A DNA stretch of 64,000 bases from Flavihumibacter rivuli (GCF_018595685.2 NZ_CP092334.1:3934001-3998000), one strand, 5' to 3'. Counted from the first letter of the stretch, positions 43,184 through 51,878 are shown. The notes: generated by a model from the sequence alone, not told the origin. Made by a program: numbers and translations.

Positions 43184-43696
43184 TTATGCCATTTGGTTAG
43201 GTGGGGGAGAAGCAGGCTCACCCTGATGGGAGCGGTAATGGGAGGGCGGGTATAGCGCGTAGGTAAGACTTATATCGATCGAATTTGCCGACAGGTGGTA
43301 AGAGGGGAAATGGAGGTGGCAGAGGGGCGACCAAAAAACGATAACAGGGGCCTTGCCGGATGCCTTGCCTTCATTGTTTTGCCTGATGGCTGCTTCGATG
43401 GCTGCCTCCTGGTCATCATAGATGCCTTTGAAATAAACCAGGTTACCGGATGTCCTTGTTTCCTTCACATCGAACATCCGGTTCCCGATCCGGATCTCCT
43501 TGCCTGGTCTTACCCAGGTATAACTGCCTTTGCGCAGTTCCACTGTTACCATGGACCCCAGTTCCAGGCGTTCTTTCCATTCATGTTCCACGATCCACTT
43601 CCTGATGGGCAGGAGTAGGGCTGCAATGATTGGTAAGGTGGCCAGGAAGAGCAGGGCGATCCCAAGGAGTTTCCTTATGGTTGGGTTAAGCTGCAT
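43184..43696 (-). CDS. Small membrane-anchored protein upstream of a TonB receptor, function unknown
   Basis: A 170-residue protein with one N-terminal transmembrane helix (about 9-30: KLLGIALLFLATLPIIAALLL) and a periplasmic domain with WKERLELGSMVTVELRKGSY and RIGNRMFDVKETRTSGNLVY, then a His/Ser/Pro-rich tail with CHLHFPSYH. Short anchored proteins of this kind, with the GKE(I/L).I.G..FDVK pattern, precede TonB receptors in many Bacteroidota genomes. The CHLH cluster could bind metal or haem. It starts directly after the stop of the haem-binding gene and lies 61 bp before the receptor gene, so the three form a unit. Confidence 0.75.
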   Translation of the reverse strand: MQLNPTIRKLLGIALLFLATLPIIAALLLPIRKWIVEHEWKERLELGSMVTVELRKGSYTWVRPGKEIRIGNRMFDVKETRTSGNLVYFKGIYDDQEAAIEAAIRQNNEGKASGKAPVIVFWSPLCHLHFPSYHLSANSIDISLTYALYPPSHYRSHQGEPASPPPNQMA

Positions 43697-44185
43697 TTAC
43701 TTTTTCTTCACCAGGCTGTCGATCGGGTATTTGGCCCTCATGTCGCCCATGGCCTTATCGGTCCACAGAATGATCTGTTGCTTTTGTTCTTCACTCAGTT
43801 TGGCTTCGGTATGCACGAGTGTATAGGACTTCAAAGGCATTTCATTTTCCTTTACCAGCTCGGCTACTTCCTCCAGTTTGTGGTATTGCCTGCGAAGGTT
43901 ATAGTTGCCAAATTCATCGAAGTTCAGTTCACCTTTTCCTTCCTTGATATGGTCTTCCAGCCACCAGCCGATCGGCTGGATATTGGTATACCAGGGATAT
44001 ACCGTGGTATTGCTATGGCAGTCGTAGCAACTGGTCCTGAGCAGCTTGTCCACATCATCGGGAACACTGGCGAACTGGTTGATATTGGCCGGGCTTGGCG
44101 CACTGGCGTTATTGTCCTTTTTGGGACGGAATACCTGCAGTACCAGCAGGATCACCAATAGAGCAGTTAGGATCTTCTTGATCAT
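43697..44185 (-). CDS. Haem-binding domain protein (Haem_bd, PF14376 type)
   Basis: A 162-residue protein anchored by an N-terminal hydrophobic helix (3-19) with a periplasmic c-type-like domain. The motif CYDCH (C53, C56, H57) binds haem covalently or as a ligand set; VYPWYTNIQPIGWWLEDHI and LRRQYHKLEEVAELV are family features. Probably handles haem in the periplasm or transfers electrons. Located between gpmI (12 bp) and a small membrane protein gene leading to a haem-type receptor; it may accept haem after import. The pairing is contextual. Confidence 0.88.
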   Translation of the reverse strand: MIKKILTALLVILLVLQVFRPKKDNNASAPSPANINQFASVPDDVDKLLRTSCYDCHSNTTVYPWYTNIQPIGWWLEDHIKEGKGELNFDEFGNYNLRRQYHKLEEVAELVKENEMPLKSYTLVHTEAKLSEEQKQQIILWTDKAMGDMRAKYPIDSLVKKK

Positions 44186-44197
44186 GTTTGGGAATCT

Positions 44198-45715
44198 TTA
44201 GATTAATGTATTGCCTGTCATTTCCTTGGGGATGGGCAGTCCCATCATGGTTAAAACAGTCGGTGCTATATCTCCCAGCTTACCGTTGGCGATATTGCCT
44301 TTCCAGTCCTTGTCAATAATGAAGAAAGGAACCAGGTTAAGGGTATGCGCGGTATTGGGTGTGCCATCTTCATTCACCATATAGTCGGCATTGCCATGGT
44401 CGGCAGTCAGGAACACGGTATAGCCGTGTTCAAGGGCTGCGGTCACTACTTTCTGTACGCATTGGTCAACGGTTTCCACCGCCTTGATGGCTGCTTCCCA
44501 AATACCGGTATGGCCTACCATGTCCGCGTTGGCATAGTTGATACAGATGAAGTCCGCTTCTTCCTTGCTGATCTCTGGGAGCAGTGCATCCGTGAGTTCA
44601 TATGCGCTCATCTCGGGCTTAAGGTCGTAGGTGGCCACCTTGGGGGATGGCATCATGATCCGGCTTTCGCCTTCGAAGGGTTGTTCCCTGCCACCGCTGA
44701 AGAAGAAGGTAACATGCGGGTATTTTTCCGTCTCTGCCATCCTGATCTGCTTCCTGCCATTTTGAGCAAGTACCTCACCCAGGGTATTGTTCAGGTTGTC
44801 GTTCTCGAATACCACATGCACGTTCCTGAAGGTCCTGTCATATTCCGTCATGGTGGTGTAATGCAAGGCAAGCTGTTTCATGCCGAACTCCGGGAAGTCC
44901 TGCTGGGTGAGCACTTCCGTGATCTCCCTGCAACGGTCCGTCCGGAAATTGAAACAGATGGCAACATCATCATTCTGGATGGTTGCGATCGGTTCCCCGT
45001 TGCCGTTAGTAATGACGGTGGGCAGGATGAACTCATCGGTGATGTTTTTACCATAGGAGGCTTTAACGGCATCAATGGCATTGGCCGCATGTTCGCCAGT
45101 GCCTTTAACAAGGGCATCATAGGCCAGCTTAACCCTTTCCCAGCGCTTATCCCTATCCATGGCGTAATAGCGACCGCTCACGGTAGCGATCTTGCCGGTA
45201 GTGGCATCGATATGTTGCTGCAGCTCAGTAATAAAGGCCAGACCGCTTTTCGGGTCGGTATCCCTGCCATCGGTGAAGGCATGGACAAATACTTTATCAA
45301 GGCCTTCCTGCTGGCAAAGGGTGAGGAGGGCCTTGAGGTGGTTGATATGGGAGTGAACCCCACCATCGCTTACCAGCCCCAGCAGGTGCAGGGCTTTATT
45401 GTTGGCCCTGGCCGTACGAATAGCCTCCAGCAACACAGGGTTCTTGAAGAATTCCCCTTCCCGGATGGCCACATTGATGCGTTGCAACTCCTGGTATACG
45501 ATTCGGCCTGCGCCCAGGTTCAGGTGGCCTACTTCACTATTCCCCATCTGGCCATCGGGTAAGCCTACTGCTTCGCCACAGGTAACCAGGGTGCTATGGG
45601 GGTATTTTTGGTAAAGACTGCTAACAAATGGTACACGTGCATGCTGAATGGCATCACTGGCCGGGACAGTGCCCAGTCCCCATCCATCCATGATCACCAG
45701 AATAACTTTTTTCAT
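44198..45715 (-). CDS. gpmI: 2,3-bisphosphoglycerate-independent phosphoglycerate mutase
   Basis: GpmI interconverts 3- and 2-phosphoglycerate in glycolysis through a phosphoserine, using Mn2+. The 505-residue length fits. MDGWGLG holds the metal-binding Asp10; MGNSEVGHLNLGAGR holds the catalytic Ser60; later motifs NYANADMVGHTG and TADHGNADYM supply further metal ligands. First gene of the minus-strand group with the haem-binding gene 12 bp downstream, an unexpected partner. The 405-codon frame on the opposite strand is a shadow of this gene. Confidence 0.96.
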   Translation of the reverse strand: MKKVILVIMDGWGLGTVPASDAIQHARVPFVSSLYQKYPHSTLVTCGEAVGLPDGQMGNSEVGHLNLGAGRIVYQELQRINVAIREGEFFKNPVLLEAIRTARANNKALHLLGLVSDGGVHSHINHLKALLTLCQQEGLDKVFVHAFTDGRDTDPKSGLAFITELQQHIDATTGKIATVSGRYYAMDRDKRWERVKLAYDALVKGTGEHAANAIDAVKASYGKNITDEFILPTVITNGNGEPIATIQNDDVAICFNFRTDRCREITEVLTQQDFPEFGMKQLALHYTTMTEYDRTFRNVHVVFENDNLNNTLGEVLAQNGRKQIRMAETEKYPHVTFFFSGGREQPFEGESRIMMPSPKVATYDLKPEMSAYELTDALLPEISKEEADFICINYANADMVGHTGIWEAAIKAVETVDQCVQKVVTAALEHGYTVFLTADHGNADYMVNEDGTPNTAHTLNLVPFFIIDKDWKGNIANGKLGDIAPTVLTMMGLPIPKEMTGNTLI

Positions 45716-45837
45716 CGCTTGCTTATTGGGCTTTTTATTGGTTGTCAGTTGGTAAAACTACTTGATTTTGTACGGAATCGGAGCGGCATTGGCCCAAAAA
45801 ATGGCCTGCCCCACCTGCCCTGCCTGCTTTGTTGGCA

Positions 45838-45845
45838 TAGTTTTG
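45838..45845 (+). promoter_or_regulatory. Candidate -7 promoter box of the DUF4783 gene
   Basis: TAGTTTTG matches TAnnTTTG, 71 bases before the ATG at 45917. No TTG at the usual distance. Confidence 0.35.
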
Positions 45846-45916
45846 GGTAGAAGAGGTTGATTGATGTTGATCCGAAAGCCCCTGGGAAAACCCAAGAACC
45901 CATTAAACTTCTTAGT

Positions 45917-46306
45917 ATGAAAAAATTTATTGGGCTTATCCTATTGACAACCAGTATTTTGTTGAGTTCTTTCACCGGTACCCTGGAAATTGATACGGTA
46001 GTAGTGGCACTCAAATCTGGTAATGTCTCCTTACTGTCAAGATACTTTGACAGCAGGGTTGAAATTGCCCTGCCGGAGAAAACGGATAGCTATAGCCGAA
46101 GCCAGGCCGAAATGGTGGTAAAGGATTTCTTCTCCAGCAATGGCGGGGTGAAGAACTTCGAACTGAAGCACCGCGGTGAGAACAATGGTGCCAATTATGT
46201 GATCGGTGTCCTATCCACCTCCAATGGCCGTTACCGCACCACCCTTTTCATGAAAGTAAAGGGGGATAAGCAATTCCTCCAGGAGATGAGGTTCCAGCAG
46301 GAATAA
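45917..46306 (+). CDS. DUF4783 secreted protein
   Basis: A 129-residue protein. MKKFIGLILLTTSILLSSFTG is a signal peptide; the mature domain (about 25-129) is a small alpha+beta fold of the NTF2-like kind with LKSGNVSLLSRYFDSRVEIA and ATVVKDFF-type helix and YRTTLFMKVKG. This is DUF4783, a Bacteroidota family of unknown function, exported to the periplasm. The longer frame begins at TTG and has no signal; the ATG at 45917 does. It is divergent from gpmI and ends 235 bp before nadC, with a terminator between. Confidence 0.82.
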   Translation: MKKFIGLILLTTSILLSSFTGTLEIDTVVVALKSGNVSLLSRYFDSRVEIALPEKTDSYSRSQAEMVVKDFFSSNGGVKNFELKHRGENNGANYVIGVLSTSNGRYRTTLFMKVKGDKQFLQEMRFQQE

Positions 46307-46427
46307 GCCTTTTACCAAAGCTGAACGGAAGGGCGCTGTTGTACCCATTCCTTCATGAGGCAGGGAATCCGCAATGACCATCCGGTAAGGGATAACATGA
46401 TATTACATCCTAATGACTAATCAAGTG

Positions 46428-46453
46428 AAAGCATGGCCAGGCCATGCTTTTTT
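46428..46453 (+). terminator. Rho-independent terminator between DUF4783 and nadC
   Basis: GCATGGCC and GGCCATGC form a perfect 8-bp stem with a one-base centre (extended by AAA/TTT), followed by six T. Confidence 0.9.
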
Positions 46454-46529
46454 CTGTTTAGGGAAATTGGGTTTCGGTAAGGGGATACTCAAAGTTCAAT
46501 GCGGTCAGGGTACAATGTTCATTGTTCCT

Positions 46530-46537
46530 TAGCTTTG
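46530..46537 (+). promoter_or_regulatory. Candidate -7 promoter box of nadC
   Basis: TAGCTTTG is a full TAnnTTTG match, with the nadC ATG only four bases later. If used, the mRNA would be leaderless or nearly so. Confidence 0.45.
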
Positions 46538-46541
46538 TTTT

Positions 46542-47399
46542 ATGAAGGAATACATTGATGCATTCTTACCCGGACTGATCGAATCGGCATTGAAGGAGGA
46601 TATCGGGGATGGTGACCATTCCACCCTTTGCTGCATTCCTGCAGGTGAGACGGGTAAAGCCGTGCTGAAGATCAAGGAGGATGGTGTCCTTGCAGGCATG
46701 GAAGTGGCGGAAAGGATATTCAGGCAAATGCAAACGGATATCGTGTTCAGGCCATTCAAGAAGGATGGAGAGGGGATGAAGAATGGTGAGATCGCCTTCG
46801 AAGTGGAAGCCAGGGTGCATACCATCCTGCAATGTGAAAGGCTTGTCCTCAACTGCATGCAGCGGATGAGCGGCATTGCCGGGCTGACCAGGCAATATAC
46901 CGACCAGCTGAAAGGCTATAAGACGCGGGTATTAGATACCCGCAAAACCACACCCAATTTCAGGCTATTGGAGAAATGGGCTGTTGCCATCGGCGGGGGC
47001 GTGAACCATCGCTTTGCCTTGTATGATATGATCATGTTGAAGGACAATCATATCGATTACTGTGGGGGCATCACCAGGGCTGTAGAAAAGGCATGGGATT
47101 ATGTACAACATAAGAAGCCGGGACTTAAGATAGAAGTGGAAACCCGGTCCATTGATGATGTGAAGGAGTTGGTTGCGGTGGGTAAGGGCAAGGTGTTCCG
47201 GATCATGCTCGATAATTTCACCCCCGACAAAATAGTGGAGGCCCTGGCCATTATCGGCAATGATTTCGAGACCGAAGCCAGTGGGGGGATCAACCTAACT
47301 AACCTGGTTGACTATGCGAAAACAGGGGTTGATTTTGTAAGTGTCGGGGCTTTGATTCACCAGGCAAGGAGCGTTGACCTCAGCCTTAAGGCAGTTTAG
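46542..47399 (+). CDS. nadC: Nicotinate-nucleotide pyrophosphorylase (carboxylating)
   Basis: NadC makes nicotinate mononucleotide from quinolinate and PRPP in de novo NAD synthesis. The 285-residue protein has EDIGDGDHSTLCCIPAGE near the start, VLNCMQRMSGIAGLT, the substrate-site motif LDTRKTTPNFRLLEKWAV, HRFALYDMIMLKDNH and the final ASGGINLTN / GVDFVSVGALIHQA barrel end. All PRPP and quinolinate contact motifs are present. Its product is also a substrate of CobT, encoded 39 kb away, though no co-regulation is visible. Probably monocistronic. Confidence 0.96.
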   Translation: MKEYIDAFLPGLIESALKEDIGDGDHSTLCCIPAGETGKAVLKIKEDGVLAGMEVAERIFRQMQTDIVFRPFKKDGEGMKNGEIAFEVEARVHTILQCERLVLNCMQRMSGIAGLTRQYTDQLKGYKTRVLDTRKTTPNFRLLEKWAVAIGGGVNHRFALYDMIMLKDNHIDYCGGITRAVEKAWDYVQHKKPGLKIEVETRSIDDVKELVAVGKGKVFRIMLDNFTPDKIVEALAIIGNDFETEASGGINLTNLVDYAKTGVDFVSVGALIHQARSVDLSLKAV

Positions 47400-47508
47400 G
47401 AGGGCGTGATCCTATAGTTTATTACTAGTGGTTGGCTCAACCAGTTGCTTCAAATAAGTCGGGCCAGCCTTTATTGAAACCAATGATAGACCCAAAAAGC
47501 TGATCAAG

Positions 47509-47853
47509 ATGTCCAAGAAGAATAAAACCGACAGGAATGGTTTTGTTTATTCCACCGATCCAGGTTTCCAGTTTGAGCCAGAGGAGAAAGAAGAAATGGA
47601 AACCCTTGCCCCGGAAAAGCAGGTGTTGCGGGTGAAATTTGATACCAAACAAAGGGGCGGTAAGGCCGTGACCCTTGTGACCGGTTTTATTGGTACTGCC
47701 GAAGACCTTGAATTGCTGGGAAAGCAGCTGAAGAACCATTGCGGAACAGGTGGAGCTGTGAAGGACGGGGAGGCCATGGTACAGGGTGACCAGCGTGATA
47801 AAGTACTGCAATGGCTGTTGAAGAACGGCTATCCTAAAACTAAGAAAGTATGA
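47509..47853 (+). CDS. SUI1/eIF1-like translation initiation factor (YciH type)
   Basis: A 114-residue protein. The N-terminal ~45 residues are charged; the SUI1 domain (about 47-112) has VKFDTKQRGGKAVTLVTGFI and LEDLG-type turn LELLGKQLKNHCGTGGAVKDG, the hallmark of eIF1/YciH proteins. Bacterial members can influence start-codon choice on ribosomes, though they are dispensable where tested. Its stop overlaps the start of a 74-residue membrane protein gene (ATGA, 47850-47853). Confidence 0.92.
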   Translation: MSKKNKTDRNGFVYSTDPGFQFEPEEKEEMETLAPEKQVLRVKFDTKQRGGKAVTLVTGFIGTAEDLELLGKQLKNHCGTGGAVKDGEAMVQGDQRDKVLQWLLKNGYPKTKKV

Positions 47854-48074
47854 TCCTGCTTGATGCCACCGCCGCCAGTTGGGGGCTTTACCAGTTGATC
47901 TTTGGTGGTGCGGCACTTGTCGCATTGTATAGTGTCTATACCTGGTATGAAGGCCACCGCGATAAGGATATCCTGGTGAAAAGAAGGGGAAGGATACTAC
48001 TGCTCTTCTCTGTGATCACCATGCTTGCCGCTGCAGTAGTATCCCTGATGATCACCAGGCGCTTGCCTTTTTAA
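47850..48074 (+). CDS. Small two-helix membrane protein, unknown
   Basis: A 74-residue protein with two predicted transmembrane helices, about 13-32 (LYQLIFGGAALVALYSVYTW) and 49-69 (LLLFSVITMLAAAVVSLMI), and a basic loop between (RDKDILVKRRGR). The ATG overlaps the SUI1 stop by four bases, so translation is probably coupled. Its 3' end overlaps the stop region of the convergent S41 peptidase gene by 23 bp. The family is not recognised. Confidence 0.72.
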   Translation: MILLDATAASWGLYQLIFGGAALVALYSVYTWYEGHRDKDILVKRRGRILLLFSVITMLAAAVVSLMITRRLPF

Positions 48075-49086
48075 TGGCTGCCTCCAAAACATTATCCTTG
48101 CCATTCCTGATGTCCTCAGCGGTATTGGTAATATGGATAACCGGAGCGATCCCTTTTCCTTCTTCTGATTCTCCCCTGGCATTCCGGTAATCCCCCACAC
48201 CCAAAAAATACAACCAGCCATTGGGTAGTTCCCTTGCAATGATATCGGTAAAGCCGCCGGCTGTCCTGTCCCCCATCTGCAACACCTGTTCCTGCGTATT
48301 CATCGCCCAGGCAAAGGTTTCACCGGCACTGGCGGTCCACCTGGTGGTCAAAAGAATCACAGGTTTTGTATAGGGCTCATGGGTAGATGGATCGGTATAC
48401 CATTCCATGGGTTGGTTGAAATCATTGCGGTCTGGCCCATTTCTTTTGCGGATGGTCATGAAGCGTTTCCTTTCCTTAGCAAACCAGCCTGCGATGTATC
48501 GGCTCACGCGGTCATCGCCACCTGCATGGTCGCGAATGTCCACGATAAGGCCCTTGGTATTGGCGAGTTCCTTCATGACCGGACCGATCTTCTTTTGGTA
48601 ATAGCCCAGGGGAAAACCAAATTCACCAAAGTGCAGGTAGCCGATATTGTCCGCTGTGACGCCATAGTGCAACTTGTCGTCAACGGTAATGAGTGTGGGC
48701 AGGTATTGCTTTCTGATCAACTCAATAGAGAAATCCTGTTGTTTCCTGTTCTCGCGCTGAAAGCGATCACTTTCAAACCTGGGTAGCGCATCACTGGTGG
48801 GTTGAAGGAAAACATGGATATCGTTGACAGGCCTTAGGAGCTCACATAAGGATTGGTACAATTCGGCATTGGTCATATTGTTGTGGACCTTTGGCCGATT
48901 CTCCCTGTAAAGCGAGTCCCAGTCGATATTGCGGGTGGCAAACCCACCATACCATTTATCGAATCCCTTCCAGAGTTCATCGAAATTGTTCACGGGCGTA
49001 TTGGCAGTTGTTGCACCCATTATTGCTTTCTGGCAAGAGCTGTTGCACACCTGCAGGCCGAATAGTATAAAAAGTAAGTGTCTCAT
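48052..49086 (-). CDS. S41-family C-terminal processing peptidase
   Basis: A 344-residue secreted protease. An N-terminal signal with Cys residues (LLFILFGLQVCNSSC) may be a non-standard lipobox. The S41 core includes TRWTASAGETFAWAMN, where the Ser in ASAG is the nucleophile position, and GGFTDIIARELPNGWLYFLG. No separate PDZ domain is obvious, so it is nearer the interphotoreceptor-binding/tricorn-like branch than to CtpA. Substrate unknown; periplasm or cell surface. It lies 32 bp downstream of a beta-barrel protein gene on the same strand. Confidence 0.87.
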   Translation of the reverse strand: MRHLLFILFGLQVCNSSCQKAIMGATTANTPVNNFDELWKGFDKWYGGFATRNIDWDSLYRENRPKVHNNMTNAELYQSLCELLRPVNDIHVFLQPTSDALPRFESDRFQRENRKQQDFSIELIRKQYLPTLITVDDKLHYGVTADNIGYLHFGEFGFPLGYYQKKIGPVMKELANTKGLIVDIRDHAGGDDRVSRYIAGWFAKERKRFMTIRKRNGPDRNDFNQPMEWYTDPSTHEPYTKPVILLTTRWTASAGETFAWAMNTQEQVLQMGDRTAGGFTDIIARELPNGWLYFLGVGDYRNARGESEEGKGIAPVIHITNTAEDIRNGKDNVLEAAIKKASAW

Positions 49087-49118
49087 GGTATTGATCTGAA
49101 ATAGGTTCAGTGATTGGT

Positions 49119-49973
49119 TTACTGGAAGGCCATATTGATGGCCACATTGTTCTGGAATAGGGTAACCGGCGCTTCTTTATCATAATGGAGGAACTGTCCT
49201 GAGTATTGGAGTCCCAGCCTTGCATTGTTGGATAGCGCGTATTCATAGCCTGCATCCAGCCTGATGTTATGGAAATTGCCAAGCCATGCCCATTTGGTGC
49301 CCTGGCGGAAAAGAGTAGCCATGCCACTCCTGTTGTCTGCCGAGCTAACGGTATTATGATAGGGCAGGCGGGTGTTCCTGGAGAAGAGGGGAATAGTGAT
49401 GCGGAAACTGAAATAATGCCCAGACTGAAGCCTGCTGAGTTGCATGAAATCGGCATTAACGGAGGCTGCATGCATCCATCCGGTCCTGACGATATTGTCG
49501 GTATAGAATAACTGGCTGTTGAGTGAAACCCCTGCATACCGGTAACTGTTAAGGTCTTCCCCGCCAATACTCGTATAGCCATTACTGATATTCCTGGCAT
49601 AAGCGATCCTGATATGGCTGTTGTAAAGGGTTCCTTTCAATCTTGATGAATCCAGTTTCAGGACGCCGCCAGGTTGGTAGTTGGGGTGGTACCAGTTTCG
49701 GTTACGGTACCCCGCTGGAAAGAGGTCGCCTATGGCTGCCTTGATCTCAGCATTGAACAGGTCTTCTTCTGAAAGTTTTGTATAGCCGAGGGTAATGGTC
49801 TTATCACTGCTTTGGTACCTTAAAGGTGATGCCTGCCTGTCCTTTATCCATGTTCGCTGGTAGCCGATGCCGATCCTGAACTGGCCACCGGTTCGAATGG
49901 GTGCAGGCTTTTCCTGGGCTGCTATCGAAATTGCTGATAGCAAAACCATGGTGGTGATGATAAGGTGTTTCAT
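49119..49973 (-). CDS. Predicted outer-membrane beta-barrel protein, unknown
   Basis: A 284-residue protein. MKHLIITTMVLLSAISIAAQ is a signal peptide. The rest alternates polar and hydrophobic residues in strand-sized blocks (GGQFRIGIGYQRTW, LKGTLYNSHIRIAYARNI, IRLDAGYEYALSN, ARLGLQYSGQFLHY) and ends NVAINMAFQ, with the terminal aromatic position typical of barrels. No family motif is recognised. It precedes the S41 peptidase gene by 32 bp and lies 104 bp downstream of the LytTR response-regulator gene, so it might be part of that regulon, by position only. Confidence 0.7.
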   Translation of the reverse strand: MKHLIITTMVLLSAISIAAQEKPAPIRTGGQFRIGIGYQRTWIKDRQASPLRYQSSDKTITLGYTKLSEEDLFNAEIKAAIGDLFPAGYRNRNWYHPNYQPGGVLKLDSSRLKGTLYNSHIRIAYARNISNGYTSIGGEDLNSYRYAGVSLNSQLFYTDNIVRTGWMHAASVNADFMQLSRLQSGHYFSFRITIPLFSRNTRLPYHNTVSSADNRSGMATLFRQGTKWAWLGNFHNIRLDAGYEYALSNNARLGLQYSGQFLHYDKEAPVTLFQNNVAINMAFQ

Positions 49974-50077
49974 ATTGCGCTATTTTGATCCGCAAATTTG
50001 AAGCTATCAACAGCGCGGGTCAATGTAATTGCCTATGAAACGTGGCTTGAAGGGGATGAAACGAAAGCTGGACGGGG

Positions 50078-50842
50078 TCAGGCGCCCATCCATTTTTTGA
50101 ATGCCTGTGCTTTTTCCCTGCTTATTATTACGGGTTCTTCCGTATTGGGTTTGACATCTACTTTAAGCTTCTGGTTGAACCAGGGGTGGATACTGTCAAT
50201 GCAATGGCTGGCCAGCAGGTACTGGCGGTTGGCGCGGAAAAATTGATTGGGGGATACTGATTGTTCCAGTTCATCCATCGTATAGTCGGTGATGAACTTC
50301 TGGTTGTTATTGGTCCGGATATAACTGAAACCGCCTTCAGAAAAGAAATAGGCCACCTGGCTCAATTCAAGGCTGATCATTTTTTGTCCCTGTTTAACGA
50401 GGATCCTTTCCCTGAATTTCCCGGTTTGCTGTTGGAGGTTCAGGTCGGCCAGTAACCGGATGATATTATCGTTTGTTAAAGGGGCGGCCAGTCTTTCCTT
50501 GAATTTTTCTATCGCTGTCCTCAATTCTTCAGGATCCACAGGTTTTAGCAGATAGTCGATACTGTTTACCTTGAATGCCTTCAGCGCATATTCATCATAG
50601 GCGGTTGTAAAGATTACAGGTGTCTTCACCTGCAGGCGGTCAAATACCTGGAAGCTCTGCCCATCACCCAGTTCTATATCCATCAGGATGAGGTCTGGGG
50701 TTTCATTGGATTGCAGCCATTCCACCGTTTTCTCTACACTATGTGTGAGGCCAACAATGGTTGCGGATGGCTCAATGCCCTGTAACATTTTCTGTAATTG
50801 TTTTGCCAGAAGGATCTCATCCTCCACGATCAGGATCTTCAT
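50078..50842 (-). CDS. LytTR-type response regulator
   Basis: A 254-residue regulator. The receiver domain (1-120) has the acidic pair in VEDE (about 6-9), phospho-acceptor D55 in LILMDIELG and K107-type lysine in DYLLKPVDPEE. The LytTR DNA-binding domain (about 145-250) contains ILVKQGQKMISLELSQVAYF and NQFFRANRQYLLAS, a beta-rich fold that binds promoters. Its start overlaps the end of the histidine kinase gene by 26 bp, so the pair is co-translated. Targets unknown. Confidence 0.93.
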   Translation of the reverse strand: MKILIVEDEILLAKQLQKMLQGIEPSATIVGLTHSVEKTVEWLQSNETPDLILMDIELGDGQSFQVFDRLQVKTPVIFTTAYDEYALKAFKVNSIDYLLKPVDPEELRTAIEKFKERLAAPLTNDNIIRLLADLNLQQQTGKFRERILVKQGQKMISLELSQVAYFFSEGGFSYIRTNNNQKFITDYTMDELEQSVSPNQFFRANRQYLLASHCIDSIHPWFNQKLKVDVKPNTEEPVIISREKAQAFKKWMGA

Positions 50843-51878
50843 ATTGCCTGGGATTGATTAATGGGATGGTGACTACAAATTGGTGTTCCGTTTTATTGAT
50901 GCTGATGTCTGGTTGATGAAGGAGTTTGTATTTGGTGGCGATATTATTCAGTCCGGTCTTGTTACTGGGTACCGGACCGGTCTTTGGTTGGAGATTATTG
51001 GTAATGGTTAGTTCTGGCTTTACTTTGGTCCTGATATCCACATGAAGCGGCTTATCTGGCTGGACAGCATTATGCTTCACGGCATTTTCAATGAGCAATT
51101 GCAAGGTAAGCGGGGGCAGCAGGTATTCCTCATATTCTTTCCCGGTCTGGATGGATAACTGCAGGCCCTCATCAAAGCGGGTTTTGAGCATGCTGGTGTA
51201 AGCACGGGCAAACCTTATTTCTTCGCGGAGGGTGGTCAATACTTTTTCATTCCCCTGCAACAGGTAGCGGTAGACGATTGACATTTCCCCGATGAATTGT
51301 TGTGCCTTCCGCGGGTTTTCATCAACCAGCGAGGAAAGGGAACCAAGGCTGTTGAAAAGGAAGTGGGGATTGATCTGGGCTTTTAAGGAGTTCAGCTCCG
51401 TCAACAATGCTTCTTTCTTGAGCTTTTCCGTTTCAACCGCCATCACCTTCCATTTTGAAAAATAGTAGATGCTTTCATAGATCCCTGCCACGATCACAAC
51501 AAAAAGAAGGGCTACGAAAAAGCTATGCAGGTAGGCTTCCAGGGGAAAGTGATAACCCCATAGCAAGGTTTTGTCGTAAATGTAAATATTGATGGTACGA
51601 ACCACAAGGGTTACCAATGTGCAGAACACAAGGGTATAGATGATCCGCCTGTTGGTGGCTTCCAATGAGGGGAATTTCTTCCTGAAATAGATGATCACCT
51701 GCCGGTTAAACTCCCACAGTGCGGTTGCTTCCAGCAAGGACAGAAGGTAGATCTCCCAGAAGTCAAAGCGTTCTGCTCCGCTCATGTTACGGTTATAGAA
51801 TACCGTATGTGCGATCAGTGCCAGGATGGGCAAGCCCGCCAGCCGGAACCAGGTGTCTTTCAATTGATTTGCAGCCAT
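50817..51878 (-). CDS. LytS-like sensor histidine kinase (His_kinase, PF06580)
   Basis: About 353 residues with four or so N-terminal transmembrane helices (residues 12-140), then the His_kinase domain, in which the phospho-acceptor His172 lies in AQINPHFLFNSLGSLSSLV. The HATPase-like end contains LLIENAVKHNAVQ and TGLNNIATKYKLL (N- and G-boxes). It should pass phosphate to the LytTR regulator it overlaps. The longer frame starts at TTG (51893); the ATG at 51878 is preferred. No extracellular sensor domain, so the signal may be within the membrane. Confidence 0.92.
   Translation of the reverse strand: MAANQLKDTWFRLAGLPILALIAHTVFYNRNMSGAERFDFWEIYLLSLLEATALWEFNRQVIIYFRKKFPSLEATNRRIIYTLVFCTLVTLVVRTINIYIYDKTLLWGYHFPLEAYLHSFFVALLFVVIVAGIYESIYYFSKWKVMAVETEKLKKEALLTELNSLKAQINPHFLFNSLGSLSSLVDENPRKAQQFIGEMSIVYRYLLQGNEKVLTTLREEIRFARAYTSMLKTRFDEGLQLSIQTGKEYEEYLLPPLTLQLLIENAVKHNAVQPDKPLHVDIRTKVKPELTITNNLQPKTGPVPSNKTGLNNIATKYKLLHQPDISINKTEHQFVVTIPLINPRQYEDPDRGG

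Noticed and set aside
44345..45562. 405-codon open frame on the plus strand
   Set aside because: It is antisense to gpmI, whose catalytic motifs are all intact; the frame is a by-product of the codon usage of gpmI.
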